A stretch of 64,000 nucleotides of DNA from Leptidea sinapis (taxonomy: Eukaryota > Arthropoda > Insecta > Lepidoptera > Pieridae). The stretch spans positions 3,410,001-3,474,000 of the forward strand of contig NC_066301.1 of NCBI RefSeq assembly GCF_905404315.1, read 5' to 3'. Position 1 is the stretch's first letter, and the number at the start of each line of letters is the position of its first letter. Position numbers and translations under genes: made by a program. The notes beneath the pieces are model-generated. The model saw only the letters and a list, made by a program, of their open reading frames with translations, was not told where the DNA came from and searched no databases. Below, piece after piece: positions 44,237-55,269 of the stretch.

Positions 44237-45194
44237 TGTCATGTAGTGTATTCCCTACAAATTGCCAAACAGCTTTAGTTAAACCCTTACCAAAAAAATT
44301 TGATATATAATTATTGTAATAATTACGTCAAAAGCACAAAAGAAATAAAATTATAAAAATAGTTTGTGTTCAATCTTTAGAATATTTAGAGATGAAAATC
44401 GAACTACTAGAATTGCAAAAATCCCAGGTGAAGACTGTATTTACTGTAGTTCGTAATTTTATAAAATTATTTTTTGAGAAACACATTTGAATCTTCTCTA
44501 GATAAAATTAACAAACTTAATAAAATTAAACTTAATATCCAATAAGAACAACAGCAAACCAACAAGTTATCTAATTACTCGGAAATTTTTAACAAAGGCC
44601 CAATGTGATTTATTTAGGCATTAACCGATAAAATATTCAACGCAAGCTCAATCGTGTGATTCATTTGAAAAGTTATCTCCAGTTTTAAAACGTACCAATA
44701 AATACATTCGCATAAAAGCAAAGTTTATCTCAGTTGCCTTTGAAGTGAGGCCCGAGAAAACAAACAGGGCAATAAAGCAGGCCTTTATCGAGGCATGAGT
44801 CGACACGCGAGCTAATTTACAACACAGCCGTGTGTTTTATCTTCATTAACCCATCGATTCACAATTAAGACGCGGAATAAATCTCCGGTAATACGCTCCC
44901 GCGAAGAGGTTAACAAGATTGTGATAGAGCGTGCGATACGATAACTACAACATAGTTATGTTTGACAGAAGAATTATAAGATCAATGTACCACAGATGTT
45001 ATATTAATGTATTTTTAGTGAATGTAGTTATTTACTTTGATGTATGGGACCGTGAATAATAATTGTTGATATAATTCTTCTACTGTGTGTGTTTTTAAAA
45101 AACGAAATATTTTTATATTAAATTAAATATTTTTTAATATACTAATACTGTGTTTTGATTAAATTAGGCGTTATTTTGCGGAAATCCAAAATTA
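44237..45194. other. No recognised feature
   Basis: AT-rich sequence, with a slightly GC-richer portion at 44740-44950. No frame or repeat. Confidence 0.4.
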
Positions 45195-45362
45195 TCGTGT
45201 TTTGCCACTACATGAGGCATCCTCAGGAGATGTTGATTCTGTCACGAGACTCAAACAGACTCAGTCTCAACTCAGTCTCGTGCCAGAATTTTGCGGTTCG
45301 ACAAACACGTGTCAAATTGATTGAAGACAAAACTTAGCGGAATTTATAATCAATAAAAATCA
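45195..45362 (-). repeat. Interspersed repeat, inverted partner of 25595-25725
   Basis: Carries ACACGTGTCAAATTGATTGA and GACAAAACTTAGCGGAATTT, the inverse of 25600-25650. Inside is a partly palindromic block built on GAGACT/AGTCTC (45244-45280). Confidence 0.55.
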
Positions 45363-46051
45363 CAAAATTTGTATAATAATACTTATATTGTAATGACTTA
45401 CGTTGTTAAAGGTCCGTGGCCACATCATGAGTTTTTTTCAACATTAATATAGAAATAGCTATGCAAAATTGTTGTTATTATTGTAATAGTTACTACTTAA
45501 TTATACTCTACTCACATGCACTCTATTGTTTAACTATTTAGACTCTTAGTTTCCTCTTCAGCTTTACGCCGGTACATTCGAGTTCAAACAGATGTTATGT
45601 ATAAATAAAGCCGCACAGAGGCAACCCGATATATTCCCGTCAGCGGCAACTTTACAGATCTATCACCACGCTACTGCGCGACAATCGATCGTTAATGCAG
45701 GCGAAAATGCACTTTATAACGTCTGATTTTGTGAGTCGATTTGCGTAATCGAAACTATTTGATATCAATCAATATTATGCCTACGTTCTTAAAGCTTACA
45801 CAATTAACTTCAATCCATTAATCAATCATTTATATGTATAAAACAATAGATTCTCAAACAAAATATAGCGATAATTTAACAGACTTATTGTCACCAACAT
45901 CCAAAAATTCCTGATAATTGACATATGTTGTATACAGGACAGTGAATATTCGATTGTGATAAACACAGACTACTTTTAGTGATACTGAGAGTGATGAAAC
46001 ATACTCTCATTATAATAATGTTCACACTGCAACAAACTGTTAATGTATAAG
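45363..46051. other. No recognised feature
   Basis: Apparently single-copy AT-rich sequence. Confidence 0.4.
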
Positions 46052-46135
46052 AAATGGTTTGATCGCATAAAAAATGTAAAGAAGAGTATTTTGAAAAGCA
46101 ATAAACATAATATTTTGGTAATAACATGTTGTTAT
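46052..46135 (+). pseudogene. Mariner transposase terminus, short trace
   Basis: AAATGGTTTGATCGCATAAA through GAGTATTTTGAAAAGCAATA matches the 3' coding end and stop of the element at 10486-10965, continuing into its 3' flank (TAACATG). No other part of the element is recognised upstream. Confidence 0.62.
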
Positions 46136-46742
46136 TTTATGTTACGCAAAACTATCAGCGTATATGAGATATATGAAGTTGTGTGGCGGCATTGGAACTT
46201 CAAATCATATGGTTAGAATGTTAAATACAAACGAAGTCGCAGGTTTTTTAATTATCAAATTAAAAATAAATTTGATATTTGTCGTACCTGTTTCAAAATG
46301 CCTCATCATGACTACATGAGAGCAGTTTTTTCATTATATTATATTATAGTTCTACATACTTAAAGATTTTTTACTCATCTTACCTTAACCACAAAAAGGT
46401 CTTTGGTTATGTTTGATATAATATATGTTGCTGGGTTTGTCTAAGCTACTTCAACAATTCGATGCATATCTCGAACAGTGTTTAATGTGACATCCTTTCA
46501 GAGCTCGTCTCATTGGCAACGAGTGACATCTAGATCCTCACATCATTCGATTATCGAACCGCAACATCTAAGACATTACTGAAATGCAGACCTAAGCCAC
46601 AACGTAGACGGAGTATTTACAAGAAAATAATTCATTATCACAAAAATTCAAGTAACCATCTCATAATGCTCAAATAAGATCATTGGTGGTGAGATTTGGT
46701 ATTTTTAAGCGATTTATTGATTTTACATAATTGGTATGGTGT
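46136..46742. other. No recognised feature
   Basis: AT-rich sequence only. Confidence 0.4.
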
Positions 46743-46962
46743 TTTCTTACTTCTTCTTCGTGACACTCTTGGCAGAGCGGACGTTATCATCACGAAGTGA
46801 CATCTTATGGAGCAGAAGTGATTCGCCCCACGAGCATTCGCCACTTTTCCCTGCTGGCCAACAGTCTGGTACACTCGTTCAATGGATCACTCTCAGCAGA
46901 CTAAATTTGGTCCATCCATCGCATGGGCGATCTTCCTCACCCTCTGGTGCCCTCCACTTTGT
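46743..46962 (-). mobile_element. LINE C-terminal fragment (GRSP-RW type), second copy
   Basis: The minus strand reads GRSPMRWMDQI and, after a frame change, QQGKVANARG. It is the better copy of the sequence at 7643-7862 and ends next to GTGACACGAAGAAGAAGTAA on the minus strand. Confidence 0.7.
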
Positions 46963-46979
46963 TAGCTACTAGCCACTAG

Positions 46980-47603
46980 TGTTAGCTCGCACTATTTGAT
47001 CTAATACAGCGCATAGGTGCTGAACGGCTATATCACTTGGCTGTGCGTATAATTGCTTTATCACAGGAACTATAGCATGGTGTTTTTGATCTGATCGTTG
47101 GCGCTGAATGCCACCGAATGAATATCGTCCTCACCAGGATGTTTGTTCCTGCACAATACAGTCTTTCTGCCTCATACACATACTAACGGTGGAATGAGCT
47201 TCCTTGAGCAGTGTTCTCAAAATGATACGACATTTTTTATGACTGTAAGGGCGTTCCACTGATGGTAATAGATACGCCCAGCCCATTACAATGCAGTGCC
47301 GCTTAGGAAACTGAAAACCCAAAAATTCTGAGCAGCACTACTCTTGCGCTTGTTATCTTGAGACATAAGATGTTAAGTCTCATTTGCCCATTAATTTCAG
47401 TAGCTACGGCGCCCTTCAGATCGAAACACAATAATGATTTCACATTACTGCTTCACGACAGAAATAGGCGCCGTTGTGATACCCGTAATGTATCATCCTG
47501 TGGAAAGGAGCCTCCCACTGTTAAACGACCACACGTCATGTGTACCTTTAAAATAGTGCGTACACTTTAGAAAAAACTGCAACGACGTACGCTCTTCTAT
47601 AAA
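46980..47603 (+). mobile_element. LINE-A 3' end split by a family S insertion
   Basis: Left part 46980-47232 (GGTGCTGAACGGCTATATCACTTGG, then CGTCCTCACCAGGATGT) reaches AATGATACGACAT. The LINE-A sequence resumes at 47526 with CACGTCATGTGTACCTTT. ACGAC borders both sides of the inserted family S copy. Frames are lost. Confidence 0.72.
47233..47525 (-). mobile_element. Family S element, copy 12, nested in LINE-A
   Basis: Reverse copy from TTTTTATGACTG to CCCACTG with its landmarks intact; the GACGAGACGAGCAG segment next to the tail is lost. It interrupts the LINE-A tail at 46980-47603, so family S moved after that LINE-A insertion. Confidence 0.8.
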
Positions 47604-47727
47604 ATGTAATATTTTTTTTTAATAAATATTTTGTTTGCTAAGCACTCTATCTCTTCGATCGCTTTGATCTGAAGATTGATATATCACTGGCGACTGTTCA
47701 GAATGGTTGGCCTTCCGTTGATTTACT

Positions 47728-47952
47728 GTGCTCATTTCTTCTCCACTCCGGGATCTATCTGTCGACACTGTGACGAATAGCACCGATCGAGGGGACGCTA
47801 ATGAATCGTCACAAATAATTGTGGTGTTTTATATTGGCGTCATCTGTACAATGATCGGTACATTTATTGTAACTAATGCGTACAATTCATTTTCGTGGAA
47901 GACATATTCAATTATTTCGTTTCTTATGCAATGTCTTCGCCATCAATTTTGA
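47728..47952 (+). CDS. Unrecognised frame with one predicted membrane segment
   Basis: A 74-codon frame with no ATG at its start (open from about 47724). It has two N-x-S/T sequons (NST, NES), then a hydrophobic run (IIVVFYIGVICTMIGTFIV) and a polar tail. It could be an exon of a membrane protein, but no good splice acceptor is visible and the family is not recognised. A chance frame is equally possible. Confidence 0.2.
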   Translation: MLISSPLRDLSVDTVTNSTDRGDANESSQIIVVFYIGVICTMIGTFIVTNAYNSFSWKTYSIISFLMQCLRHQF

Positions 47953-48239
47953 TACATTTAGCTATCTTTTTCAGGTTATTTTTCTTATTTATTATACTTT
48001 TGTCGCTATCTGCAATGTTAGTAAATTATAACATTACATTTGTATAAATAGGTATTTGTTTAGTATGTTTAACTGAATAACTATTATATTTTGTAACCTC
48101 TACGTAACATAATTGGTATTTAAAGTAATCATAAATAAGTGTAGACCTATCTATTATTTGATCTATCGATTCAAAGTTTCCATAAAAAATGTTTAGCATT
48201 TATTTTTATTTTTAGAAAAGTATTTTATAAATGAACCAT
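47953..48239. other. No recognised feature
   Basis: AT-rich sequence only. Confidence 0.4.
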
Positions 48240-48500
48240 GAAATTTGACGACGTCCACTGCTGGACATAGGCCTTCCCCAAAGATCTCCACGACGATCAG
48301 TCCTGCGCTGCCCTCATTTAACATATTCTGGCGATCTTGACCAGATCGTCGGTCCATCTTACCTACCAACACTACGTCTTCCGGTACGTGATCGCCATTC
48401 GAGGACTTTTCTGCCCCACTAGTTGTCTCATCTGCCCATTGGACTATGTGTCCTGCCCACTGCCACTTCAGTTTCGCAATCATTACGACTATGCTGGTTA
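48240..48500 (-). pseudogene. LINE-B (RTE-type) C-terminus
   Basis: The minus frame begins with IAKLKWQWAGHIVQWADE and later has MDRRSGQDRQNM. The terminal GTCCAGCAGTGGACGTCGTC is present, but the GATGAT tail is lost. Confidence 0.82.
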
Positions 48501-48675
48501 CATTTGTATACGTGAAATTAAATAACCATATTAATTGATATTGTGAATAGAATGTAAGGAATCCCCGAGTTCACCCGAATTCAGATCTGTATAGCGTAGT
48601 AACGTAACATAACCCTTTCCTGACAACGGTAGGCTTTTATATCTAGTATTTTTTTATTTAAATAAAATATTTCCA

Positions 48676-48960
48676 TCAAATTCAAATATTTTTATTCAAA
48701 AGAGGATTTAAAATAACTTATTGAACGTCAAAAACTACCACACATTCCAAAGAGACTGCCTCAGACCTGAGAAGAATGGGCGCAAGAAACTCAGCGGGTT
48801 TTTTTAATATAAAATATGGATTATAATGTGATATCGTACAATAAACATTTATAATTAAAGAGCCTGAGGGTGTTCGCTTTATTCCCAGTCCGTGGTATCA
48901 TTAAGAAAATCGTATATGCTATAGTAACCTTCCACACAAACGTTTTTTAACATTTATTTC
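48676..48960 (-). mobile_element. LINE 3' UTR fragment
   Basis: AAATATTTTTATTCAAAAGA, then CAGACCTGAGAAGAATGGGC and GCAAGAAACTCAGCGGG, read on the minus strand as the 3' end of a common lepidopteran non-LTR element. No frame. Confidence 0.65.
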
Positions 48961-49116
48961 GTAACACATTTGTTTTTTACTGTTGTGACTTGTCAATTAT
49001 AATCGGTTACAACAACAACATATTCGCTTTTCTCTTCTATTATCCTGTATCTTCGATTGAGATATCTTTACCTTCTCTTTCGAACGCTGTTTTTATCTTT
49101 TTAAATAAATATAAAG
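48961..49116. other. No recognised feature
   Basis: A short AT-rich spacer. Confidence 0.35.
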
Positions 49117-49790
49117 GGTGGCCGAGAAGTTGACGTCCAAAGCTAAAATCTGAAAGCCTCATGGTGATGAGTATCCGAATCACCCCTATGTATGTTCTAC
49201 GATTTTGCGTAGTTTAGGAGATAAATTTTTTCCCCTTTTATCCGCTTTTTTCACCTAATTGTGGTTTAAGACTTTTTACTAATTTTTTAAACACTTTTAT
49301 TTAATTTTATTGTTGATAATTATTAACTACTAATAGTTAAGACAATGCAGAACTAATTTAGAATTGAGTCGTAAATTCAAGATAACTGCTCGAGCTAAAT
49401 TCATGAAAATGTTTAAGGTATCAAAAATAAAATAAAATGGGGAGCCTATGGCTTCTAACTATTTTCAAAAATTTTCCAGAACATTGGCCAATAAAATGAG
49501 CCAAATTCAAATTTTAAAAGAAATCACAAAAAAACCGTTGCGAACCAAGCAAGTAGCGAAGAACCCAACAATACCCAAAGACTCTACCAATGTCTTGGGA
49601 AAAGAAGTGCCAGGGTATACCTATATATGCTATAGGGCTCAGCCCTAATATCCTCCTTCCGCCTTCACTCAGGGGATGAAAAAAACCTCAACGACTGCTA
49701 TGAAAACTACTATCTCGACTTCCATCAACCGCAGTCCCTAGCCAGACACGAAACGTCGGGTCAGATAATTAATATAATCTAAAAAAAATA
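49117..49790 (+). repeat. Possible transposon remnant
   Basis: Starts GGGTGGCCGAGAAGTTGACG, which looks like a transposon terminus, and ends near GACACGAAACGTCGGGTCAG. It contains a 66-codon Lys-rich frame (49448-49648) with no recognised domain. The limits and class are uncertain. Confidence 0.3.
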
Positions 49791-49939
49791 TATATAATCT
49801 TAATATATTTAAATTACGTGTCACGTTGTATGTCGGCGATAGACTCCTAAGCATTAGCTTTATAATTAGCTTATTAATTACTTAGATAATTCATATATTA
49901 TAAATAGAGGCTCTTGCTGCAAAATAAACAACGAAAACA

Positions 49940-50505
49940 GGCTAGGCTTATTAGTTTAGTGTGCGTGACAATCTATGTTTTACACTCGCGATCTGTATGT
50001 CACTTACCGTCGAAATTAATAATCAACCTACACTTTGATCTTCGGATTTTCTATCAAAAATATAATCCAAGTCCTTAGTTAAGTGTGCCAATAAACAAAC
50101 CATGGATCAAAATTTTGAGAGCTCAATAAATGCATAAAAGTAAAAAGTAGTTACTGAAATAGTTACATTCGTGTAGGTCAAATTTTTAAAAATACATGTT
50201 ACAAATAAACGATTTACGAGTATCGATATTGCATACGACGGAACGGTTAAAGAGGGAAAGGATATCTACGGATATCCCAACGATGGTTTGACTCTCTTCG
50301 TTATTGGGACGCGGATTTTAGATCGATCCACCGATAGGCAAATATCAATTGATATCTTGGATTACAGATATATTATTAATTTCGGCCGTTAGTGTTAGTG
50401 TGCGTCTATTGCTCAAAATAGAGGTTAACATTTAACCTCAATTTTTTTCGACGTTTTCACAGCTGTCACAGTCAATCTAGGCGTATAAATGATATAGTAT
50501 TTTTC
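49940..50505 (+). mobile_element. Long form of the 14871 MITE family
   Basis: Ends share TTAGTTTAGTGTGCGTGACA and CTATTGCTCAAAATAGAGG with the short copy at 14871-15092 (inverted relative to it). About 330 bases in the middle, including a GGATATC repeat with short inverted arms, are absent from the short copy. No transposase frame. Confidence 0.65.
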
Positions 50506-50850
50506 AAATTAATATTCAGCCGTCACTTAATACTTGAAACTATTATTTTCAAATTGCTTCACATTAGTTATACAAAGCACAAAAAGTAAAGAACCGGTCG
50601 TAATAACTTATGTTCATTTAAGCTTAATCTCTTGAATAATCTAACGTAATGACTATGAGAGACATCTCAAGGCTGTTCTTAACTTAGTTGTTACAAGCGA
50701 TATACATTAATCAAAATTTAAATTACATTCCTTTGTGTTTTTAGCCTAGTCTTTGTCTTACAGTTTTATTTGTAGTACAATTATCATTCTTATGTTTATC
50801 CATTCTGCACCTAAGTATTATCAAAGAATATGTTATGTTTTTTTTATTTT
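50506..50850. other. No recognised feature
   Basis: AT-rich sequence only. Confidence 0.4.
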
Positions 50851-51150
50851 AAGTGATAACCCTCACTTCTAGGATTAATACACAATTAAACATAACATAT
50901 TGTTTAGATTTACAAGAGCGACATCTCAAGTCAATTTCCTAATATGCAAATATTGGGGTTGAGCAGGTTATCAACTGTAAAGTAGATCCTGTAGATGAAG
51001 CCACAATCTGAGAGTTGAACAAAGCAAACAGAATTTTATAACGAGGCGGTGCTCGAAGGGTTAGCTCAGTTGGATAGAGCACGGGCATGGAACGCCAGAG
51101 GTCGTGGGTTCGAATCCCGCATCGTTCATAAAATTTTGTTTTTCAAATTT
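50851..51150 (+). repeat. tRNA-bearing composite repeat, copy B
   Basis: Begins AAGTGATAACCCTCACTTCT. The spacer holds GAGCGACATCTCAAGTCAAT and GGGGTTGAGCAGGTTATCAA. The tRNA-like part (51055-51127) has a 6/7 acceptor stem (GAAGGGT with ATCGTTC), a GCTC/GAGC D-stem, an anticodon loop ATGGAAC (GGA at the anticodon position), a short variable loop and a good T-arm with GGTTCGAATCC. It is followed by CATAAAATTTTG. I treat it as a mobile tRNA-like unit because flank and tRNA are repeated together elsewhere. Confidence 0.75.
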
Positions 51151-51167
51151 TATTACATCTATACATA

Positions 51168-51490
51168 TAAATAAAATTGGAGTGTCTGTTTGTAATATTG
51201 AAATAAAGGTTTTTTACTACATGTATATGAATATATATATATATACGGTTCAAACACCAAAATAACATTTTTTAAAATTTTTGCCTGTCTGTCTCTCTGT
51301 TTGTTCCGGCTAACCTCTGAAATGGCTGGACCGATTATGACGGGACTTTTACTGGCAGGTAGCTGATGTAATAATGAGTAACTTAGGCTACGTTAATTTT
51401 AGAAAAATAAAGTAATTTTGCAATGTCCAAGAAACGGTCTAACTCTTAAAATAATTTATATGGAAAAACGTTTGCCGGGTCAGCTAGTGT
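51168..51490 (-). repeat. Interspersed repeat, inverse of the 8938-type start
   Basis: Ends with AAAACGTTTGCCGGGTCAGCTAG, the inverse of the terminus at 8940, and begins with TAAATAAAATTGGAGTGTCT. It includes TCTGAAATGGCTGGACCGAT, a phrase typical of these repeats. Confidence 0.65.
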
Positions 51491-51834
51491 CTAATAAGAT
51501 TGGTGTCATTTCATAACTACCAAAAATTATTATATATATAGTGCCAATCAGTATATTTATGAAAATTTTATATACGTTATCAAAAATCGTCACCTTTTTG
51601 CTCTTAATAGTGTTCATTATAATAACACTAGAAATAAGGGATTGCTTGTAACTAATTCTAGTAGCCACTCTTATAATAAAGTCCCAGGCATTATGTATGT
51701 TCAGGCATTATGTACAAATAAATTTTATTGTTTTTTGTAAACGGCTCTGTCGTAAGTCCTACTACTCCACAGCTAAATATCTAAGTGATTGGACAGCCTG
51801 GAACTAGATTAACATTATTTTATAGCAACAGCAA
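51491..51834. other. No recognised feature
   Basis: AT-rich spacer. Confidence 0.35.
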
Positions 51835-51965
51835 TGACAGTACAATATCGTATATTTTATTAAAAAGAGCGCAAAAAAGAATGCTGGGAGTGTTTTTGCG
51901 CCGTTTCTTCTCTCTCAGAAGGCCATTTGTTTCCGAAGCGGTTGTAGTATCTAGATCTACTACGA
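51835..51965 (+). mobile_element. LINE 3' UTR fragment
   Basis: AAAAAGAATGCTGGGAGTGT, then CGCCGTTTCTTCTCTCTCAG and GAAGCGGTTGTAGTATCTAG, resemble a frequent lepidopteran LINE tail. There is no A-tail; it runs straight into the next repeat. Confidence 0.5.
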
Positions 51966-51969
51966 GTAT

Positions 51970-52746
51970 GTTGACGATTATGTCCCATTTCAGTTCCGGT
52001 TCCCGTTTTCGCTCCCGTTACCAACATATTACATGAATCTTATTTCGAGGAAGATTGCGATGGCAAACTAAACCTACTATTGGTACCTATATTTATAGCT
52101 CATCGACGTGAATTTCAGGTTTTCATAGATCCCGCGAGAACCATGAATTTTTCTGGGATTAAATGTAGCTTTTCCCAGGCTACTAAATTTCATTTACTAA
52201 ATTTCGAGGAAGATTGCGATGGCAAACTAAACCTACTATTGGTACCTATATTTAAAGCTCATCGACGTGAATTTCAGGTTTTCATAGATCCCGCGAGAAC
52301 CATGAATTTTTCTGGGATTAAATGTAGCTTTTCCCAGGCTACTAAATTTCATTTACTAAATTTCGAGGAAGATTGCGATGGCAAACTAAACCTACTATTG
52401 GTACCTATATTTATAGCTCATCGACGTGAATTTCAGGTTTTCATAGATCCCGCGAGAACCATGAATTTTTCTGGGATTAAATGTAGCTTTTCCCAGGCTA
52501 CTAAATTTCATTTACTAAATTTCGAGGAAGATTGCGATGGCAAACTAAACCTACTATTGGTACCTATATTTATAGCTCATCGACGTGAATTTCAGGTTTT
52601 CACAGATCCCGCGAGAACCATGGATTTTTCTGGGATTAAATGTAGCCTTTCCCAGGCTACTAAATTTCATCAAAATCAGTTCAGTAGCTCCGACGTAAAA
52701 GCATAATAAACAAAATTACATTCACATTTATAATATTTGTAGGGAT
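51970..52746 (+). repeat. Interspersed repeat with an internal tandem array
   Basis: The right part (AAATTTCATCAAAATCAGTT, then TTTATAATATTTGTAGGGAT) is the usual 3' end of a dispersed lepidopteran repeat. A single-unit inverted copy lies at 53590-53822, including the TCCGGTTCCCGTTTTCGCTC start. The tandem array at 52043-52677 is specific to this copy. Confidence 0.72.
52043..52677 (+). repeat. Tandem array, four 159-bp units
   Basis: TTTCGAGGAAGATTGCGATG begins at 52043, 52202, 52361 and 52520, an exact 159-base period. Units 1 to 3 are nearly identical (one T/A difference noted in unit 2); unit 4 has a few more changes and runs into the unique 3' end. Because 159 is a multiple of 3 and one phase has no stop, a 208-codon frame crosses the array (52080-52706). 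I judge it a by-product of the repeat. Confidence 0.93.
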
Positions 52747-52749
52747 GTG

Positions 52750-52935
52750 ATCGATATCATCCCTACCATCAGAATGTGTGGCGTTCCTCCACAGTGCAGT
52801 TTTCAAGGAACTTTAGAACCAAGCTGTGGAATGAGCTTCCTTGAGCGGTGTTTTTCAGGACGATATGAAATGGGTACCTTAAAAATTAAGCGTGTACATC
52901 TTTTCTCGCGTTCGTTTGTCCTCTTATGTCATCAA
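52750..52935 (+). mobile_element. LINE-A 3' end
   Basis: ATCCCTACCATCAGAATGTGTGGCG, then CTGTGGAATGAGCTTCCTTG and CGTTCGTTTGTCCTCTTATG, match the terminal coding part of LINE-A, with a deletion in the middle. Confidence 0.75.
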
Positions 52936-53431
52936 AAATAGATATGTCAACATAAGTTTCAATAACAGGTACTTATATTTCCGTGTATTATTTTTATGCA
53001 GACCATACACACCCACAAGCAACTACAAGGTCAAAAGCTGGCTTGCACATCGTCGAAGTGTGAGTACTCCTAAAGTCGTATCGGCTCGGTAAATTTGTTT
53101 GTGAAATGCAAGAGTTTTCTTATGAAACGCTGGGTTATATGACTTCAAGGAATAACGTAAAGCGGGAGATATTTCACATTTTGATATAAAATTTAGCTGC
53201 TGCTATTGATCTAATCAACTCATATGCAGAGAGGCTCCCTATGCAACGAAAATAACTATATATAGCCCGTTTAAGTAAAGATCGGTCCTTTTAATGGAAT
53301 ATTTACAACTTTTAACGATGTCAACGATCATGACTTTGACATTTTTCACTACATGTTTAGGTAGACAAAAAAGTTTTAGAAGAAATCAGATTATGACAGA
53401 TAATAGTTTGTCTTAGATTGTTAACTTTACC
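52936..53431. other. No recognised feature
   Basis: Apparently single-copy sequence. Confidence 0.4.
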
Positions 53432-53589
53432 AGTGGGAGGCTCCTTTGCACAGGATGCCGGCTAGATTATGGGTACCACAGCGGCGCCTACTTCTGCCGT
53501 GAAGCATTCATGTGTAAACATTACTGTTTTTCGGTCTGAAGGGCGCCGTAGCTAGAGAAATTACTTGACAAGTGACACTTAACTTAAGA
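53432..53589 (+). mobile_element. Family S element, copy 13 (chimeric)
   Basis: Good match to the sense 5' half up to the AAATTACTTGACAAGTGACA region, then it switches without a gap into the inverted 51970-type repeat at 53590. The 3' half and A-tail are missing. Confidence 0.78.
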
Positions 53590-53822
53590 GATTTTGATGA
53601 AATTTGGTACAGCGTTAGACTGGATCTTGGGAAAGGACATAGGCGACATTTTATCGCGAGAAAATCGATGGTTTGTGAAAATTTGGAATTCACGTCGATG
53701 AGCTTTAACTATACCAATAGTAGGTTTTACTTTGCCATAGCAATCTTCCTCAAAATAAGATTCATCTAATATGTTGGGAACGGGAGCGAAAACGGTAACC
53801 GGAACTGGAATAGGACATGAGA
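53590..53822 (-). repeat. Single-unit inverted copy of the 51970 repeat
   Basis: The minus strand follows CGGTTACCGTTTTCGCTCCC through TTTGAGGAAGATTGCTATGG to CCAAATTTCATCAAAATCTC. Only one unit is present where the 52043 array has four. Confidence 0.75.
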
Positions 53823-54195
53823 TTATCTTCAATTCCAAACTTGCTTATTATTTTTAAGAACCCTTTATCTACGCGGTCGAAGCCGCAAGCATCAGCTAGT
53901 AATAAATAATTTACTATACTATAGTAAAAGTTTTTTGTATATTTCTTGAATTTGTGCTCAGCGAGTCCTAGTATGCTTCAGTGAAATGGTTAAAAACAAA
54001 TAAAAATGAAATTAATTGTATTCTAAGGTAAAAAGTGAAGTTAAACTTAAGTAACAAGTTAGAGATAAGCCGATAATTATTAATCACTCTCCGTTAATGA
54101 AAGCGTAACGACCTCAATCAAAGCTGCCATATCTAGACAGTACTTCACGAATTTTAAATATATACTTGTATTCAAGTAAATCCACATGAAAAAGA
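53823..54195. other. No recognised feature
   Basis: AT-rich spacer. Confidence 0.35.
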
Positions 54196-54480
54196 ATTAG
54201 AAATAGAAATAGAAACACTTTATTAGCATACAAAAAACACTCACACAAAAACACAACAATTTACAATATTAATTAAAATCTTAAAATACTAAATTAAATA
54301 CCGTAACACTATTATAAAGATTAAAAATAAAGTATTAAAAATAACAGTGTGAGCGTGATTGATAATATGGGCAGAGAATGTGACAAGGAAAGGAGTAGCA
54401 TGTCAAGAGACACATCATCCAATCCAACAGCCTGTGATTTTATTTCTTTGATTGCTGTTAAAACCATGTAAAAAAAAGGT
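54196..54480 (-). mobile_element. LINE 3' UTR with TTTCTA tail
   Basis: On the plus strand it begins with an AGAAATAGAAATAGAAAC microsatellite followed by ACTTTATTAGCATACAAAAA, which is a hexanucleotide-tailed LINE end read on the minus strand. No coding part is visible. Confidence 0.55.
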
Positions 54481-54835
54481 ATTTAGTATTAATTAATTGT
54501 AAGGTATTTAAGTACGGACGCAATACAAATCGGCTTTACGATGTTAATTAATTTAAATAGTATTTTTTTTCTCATAGGTCGAGGCTGAACTAATCTTAAG
54601 TCGTTTATTATCTGCGGAGATAATTTTAACTTCTTAATTAACTGAGCAACATAAAAATATATTTAAACGCATGCAAGTATTATAAATAATCAAGATAGCC
54701 TTAAATTTTCATGAGACATTATTATTTTCTTTTATTTTCTGTTATCAAACTCACAAATTTGGTATGATATTTAAAATCGAATGTATATATCATAGAAGTT
54801 CTGTTTATTTTTTTTAAATTTTGATATGGTTAGTA
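54481..54835. other. No recognised feature
   Basis: AT-rich spacer. Confidence 0.35.
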
Positions 54836-54975
54836 AAAGGAGGCCAACGAATGTAAGGGTTACATGGCGTTAAGTGATGACCACCACCCATATTCTTTTG
54901 CAACACCAAAGGAATCACAGGAGCGTTGTCACAAGGAAGCTCTTTCCACAGCTTGGTGGTAGATGGAAGAATTTA
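54836..54975 (-). mobile_element. LINE-A terminal fragment
   Basis: AAAAGGAGGCCAACGAATGT, then ACCACCCATATTCTTTTGCA and CACAGCTTGGTGGTAGATGG, correspond to the inverse of the LINE-A 3' end, with a deletion between the last two. Confidence 0.72.
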
Positions 54976-55027
54976 AATTTCATAATGTTGCTTAAGTTGA
55001 AAAGATTGAGATATTTTTTGTTTTTAT

Positions 55028-55145
55028 ATAAAAGGAGGCAAACGGGCAAGAGGATCACCGAAAAACGCGGTGAGGCAACCGCCCAAGGAGATCTGCACCA
55101 CCAGGAGTCAAGAAATGCGTTGCAGGCCTTTATATTAGAGCATAC
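55028..55145 (-). mobile_element. LINE 3' tail, different family
   Basis: AAAAGGAGGCAAACGGGCAA, then CCACCAGGAGTCAAGAAATG and GCGTTGCAGGCCTTTATATT, resemble another common lepidopteran LINE end. Confidence 0.5.
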
Positions 55146-55269
55146 CGGGAGCATTATTTAATCATAAAGGTCCCTAAGTCATATCAGTTCGGGAATATTT
55201 CAGCCAGTAATTGATTTCACAGTGACTGTGCCAGGCAAAAAATTTCATACAAACCATAGTTATTTAGAG

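Noticed and set aside
51055..51127. Functional tRNA gene (also 42990-43062 and 63559-63630)
   Set aside because: Each is repeated with its flanking sequence, has stem mismatches and diverges freely, which fits a mobile tRNA-derived unit better than a working tRNA.
52043..52677. CRISPR-like array
   Set aside because: The 159-bp units are contiguous, with no repeat/spacer alternation, and the context is an insect genome.
52080..52706. 208-codon open frame with a repeated 53-residue unit, as a protein gene
   Set aside because: It is created by the 159-bp tandem array inside a non-coding dispersed repeat. The inverted single-unit copy has no matching frame.
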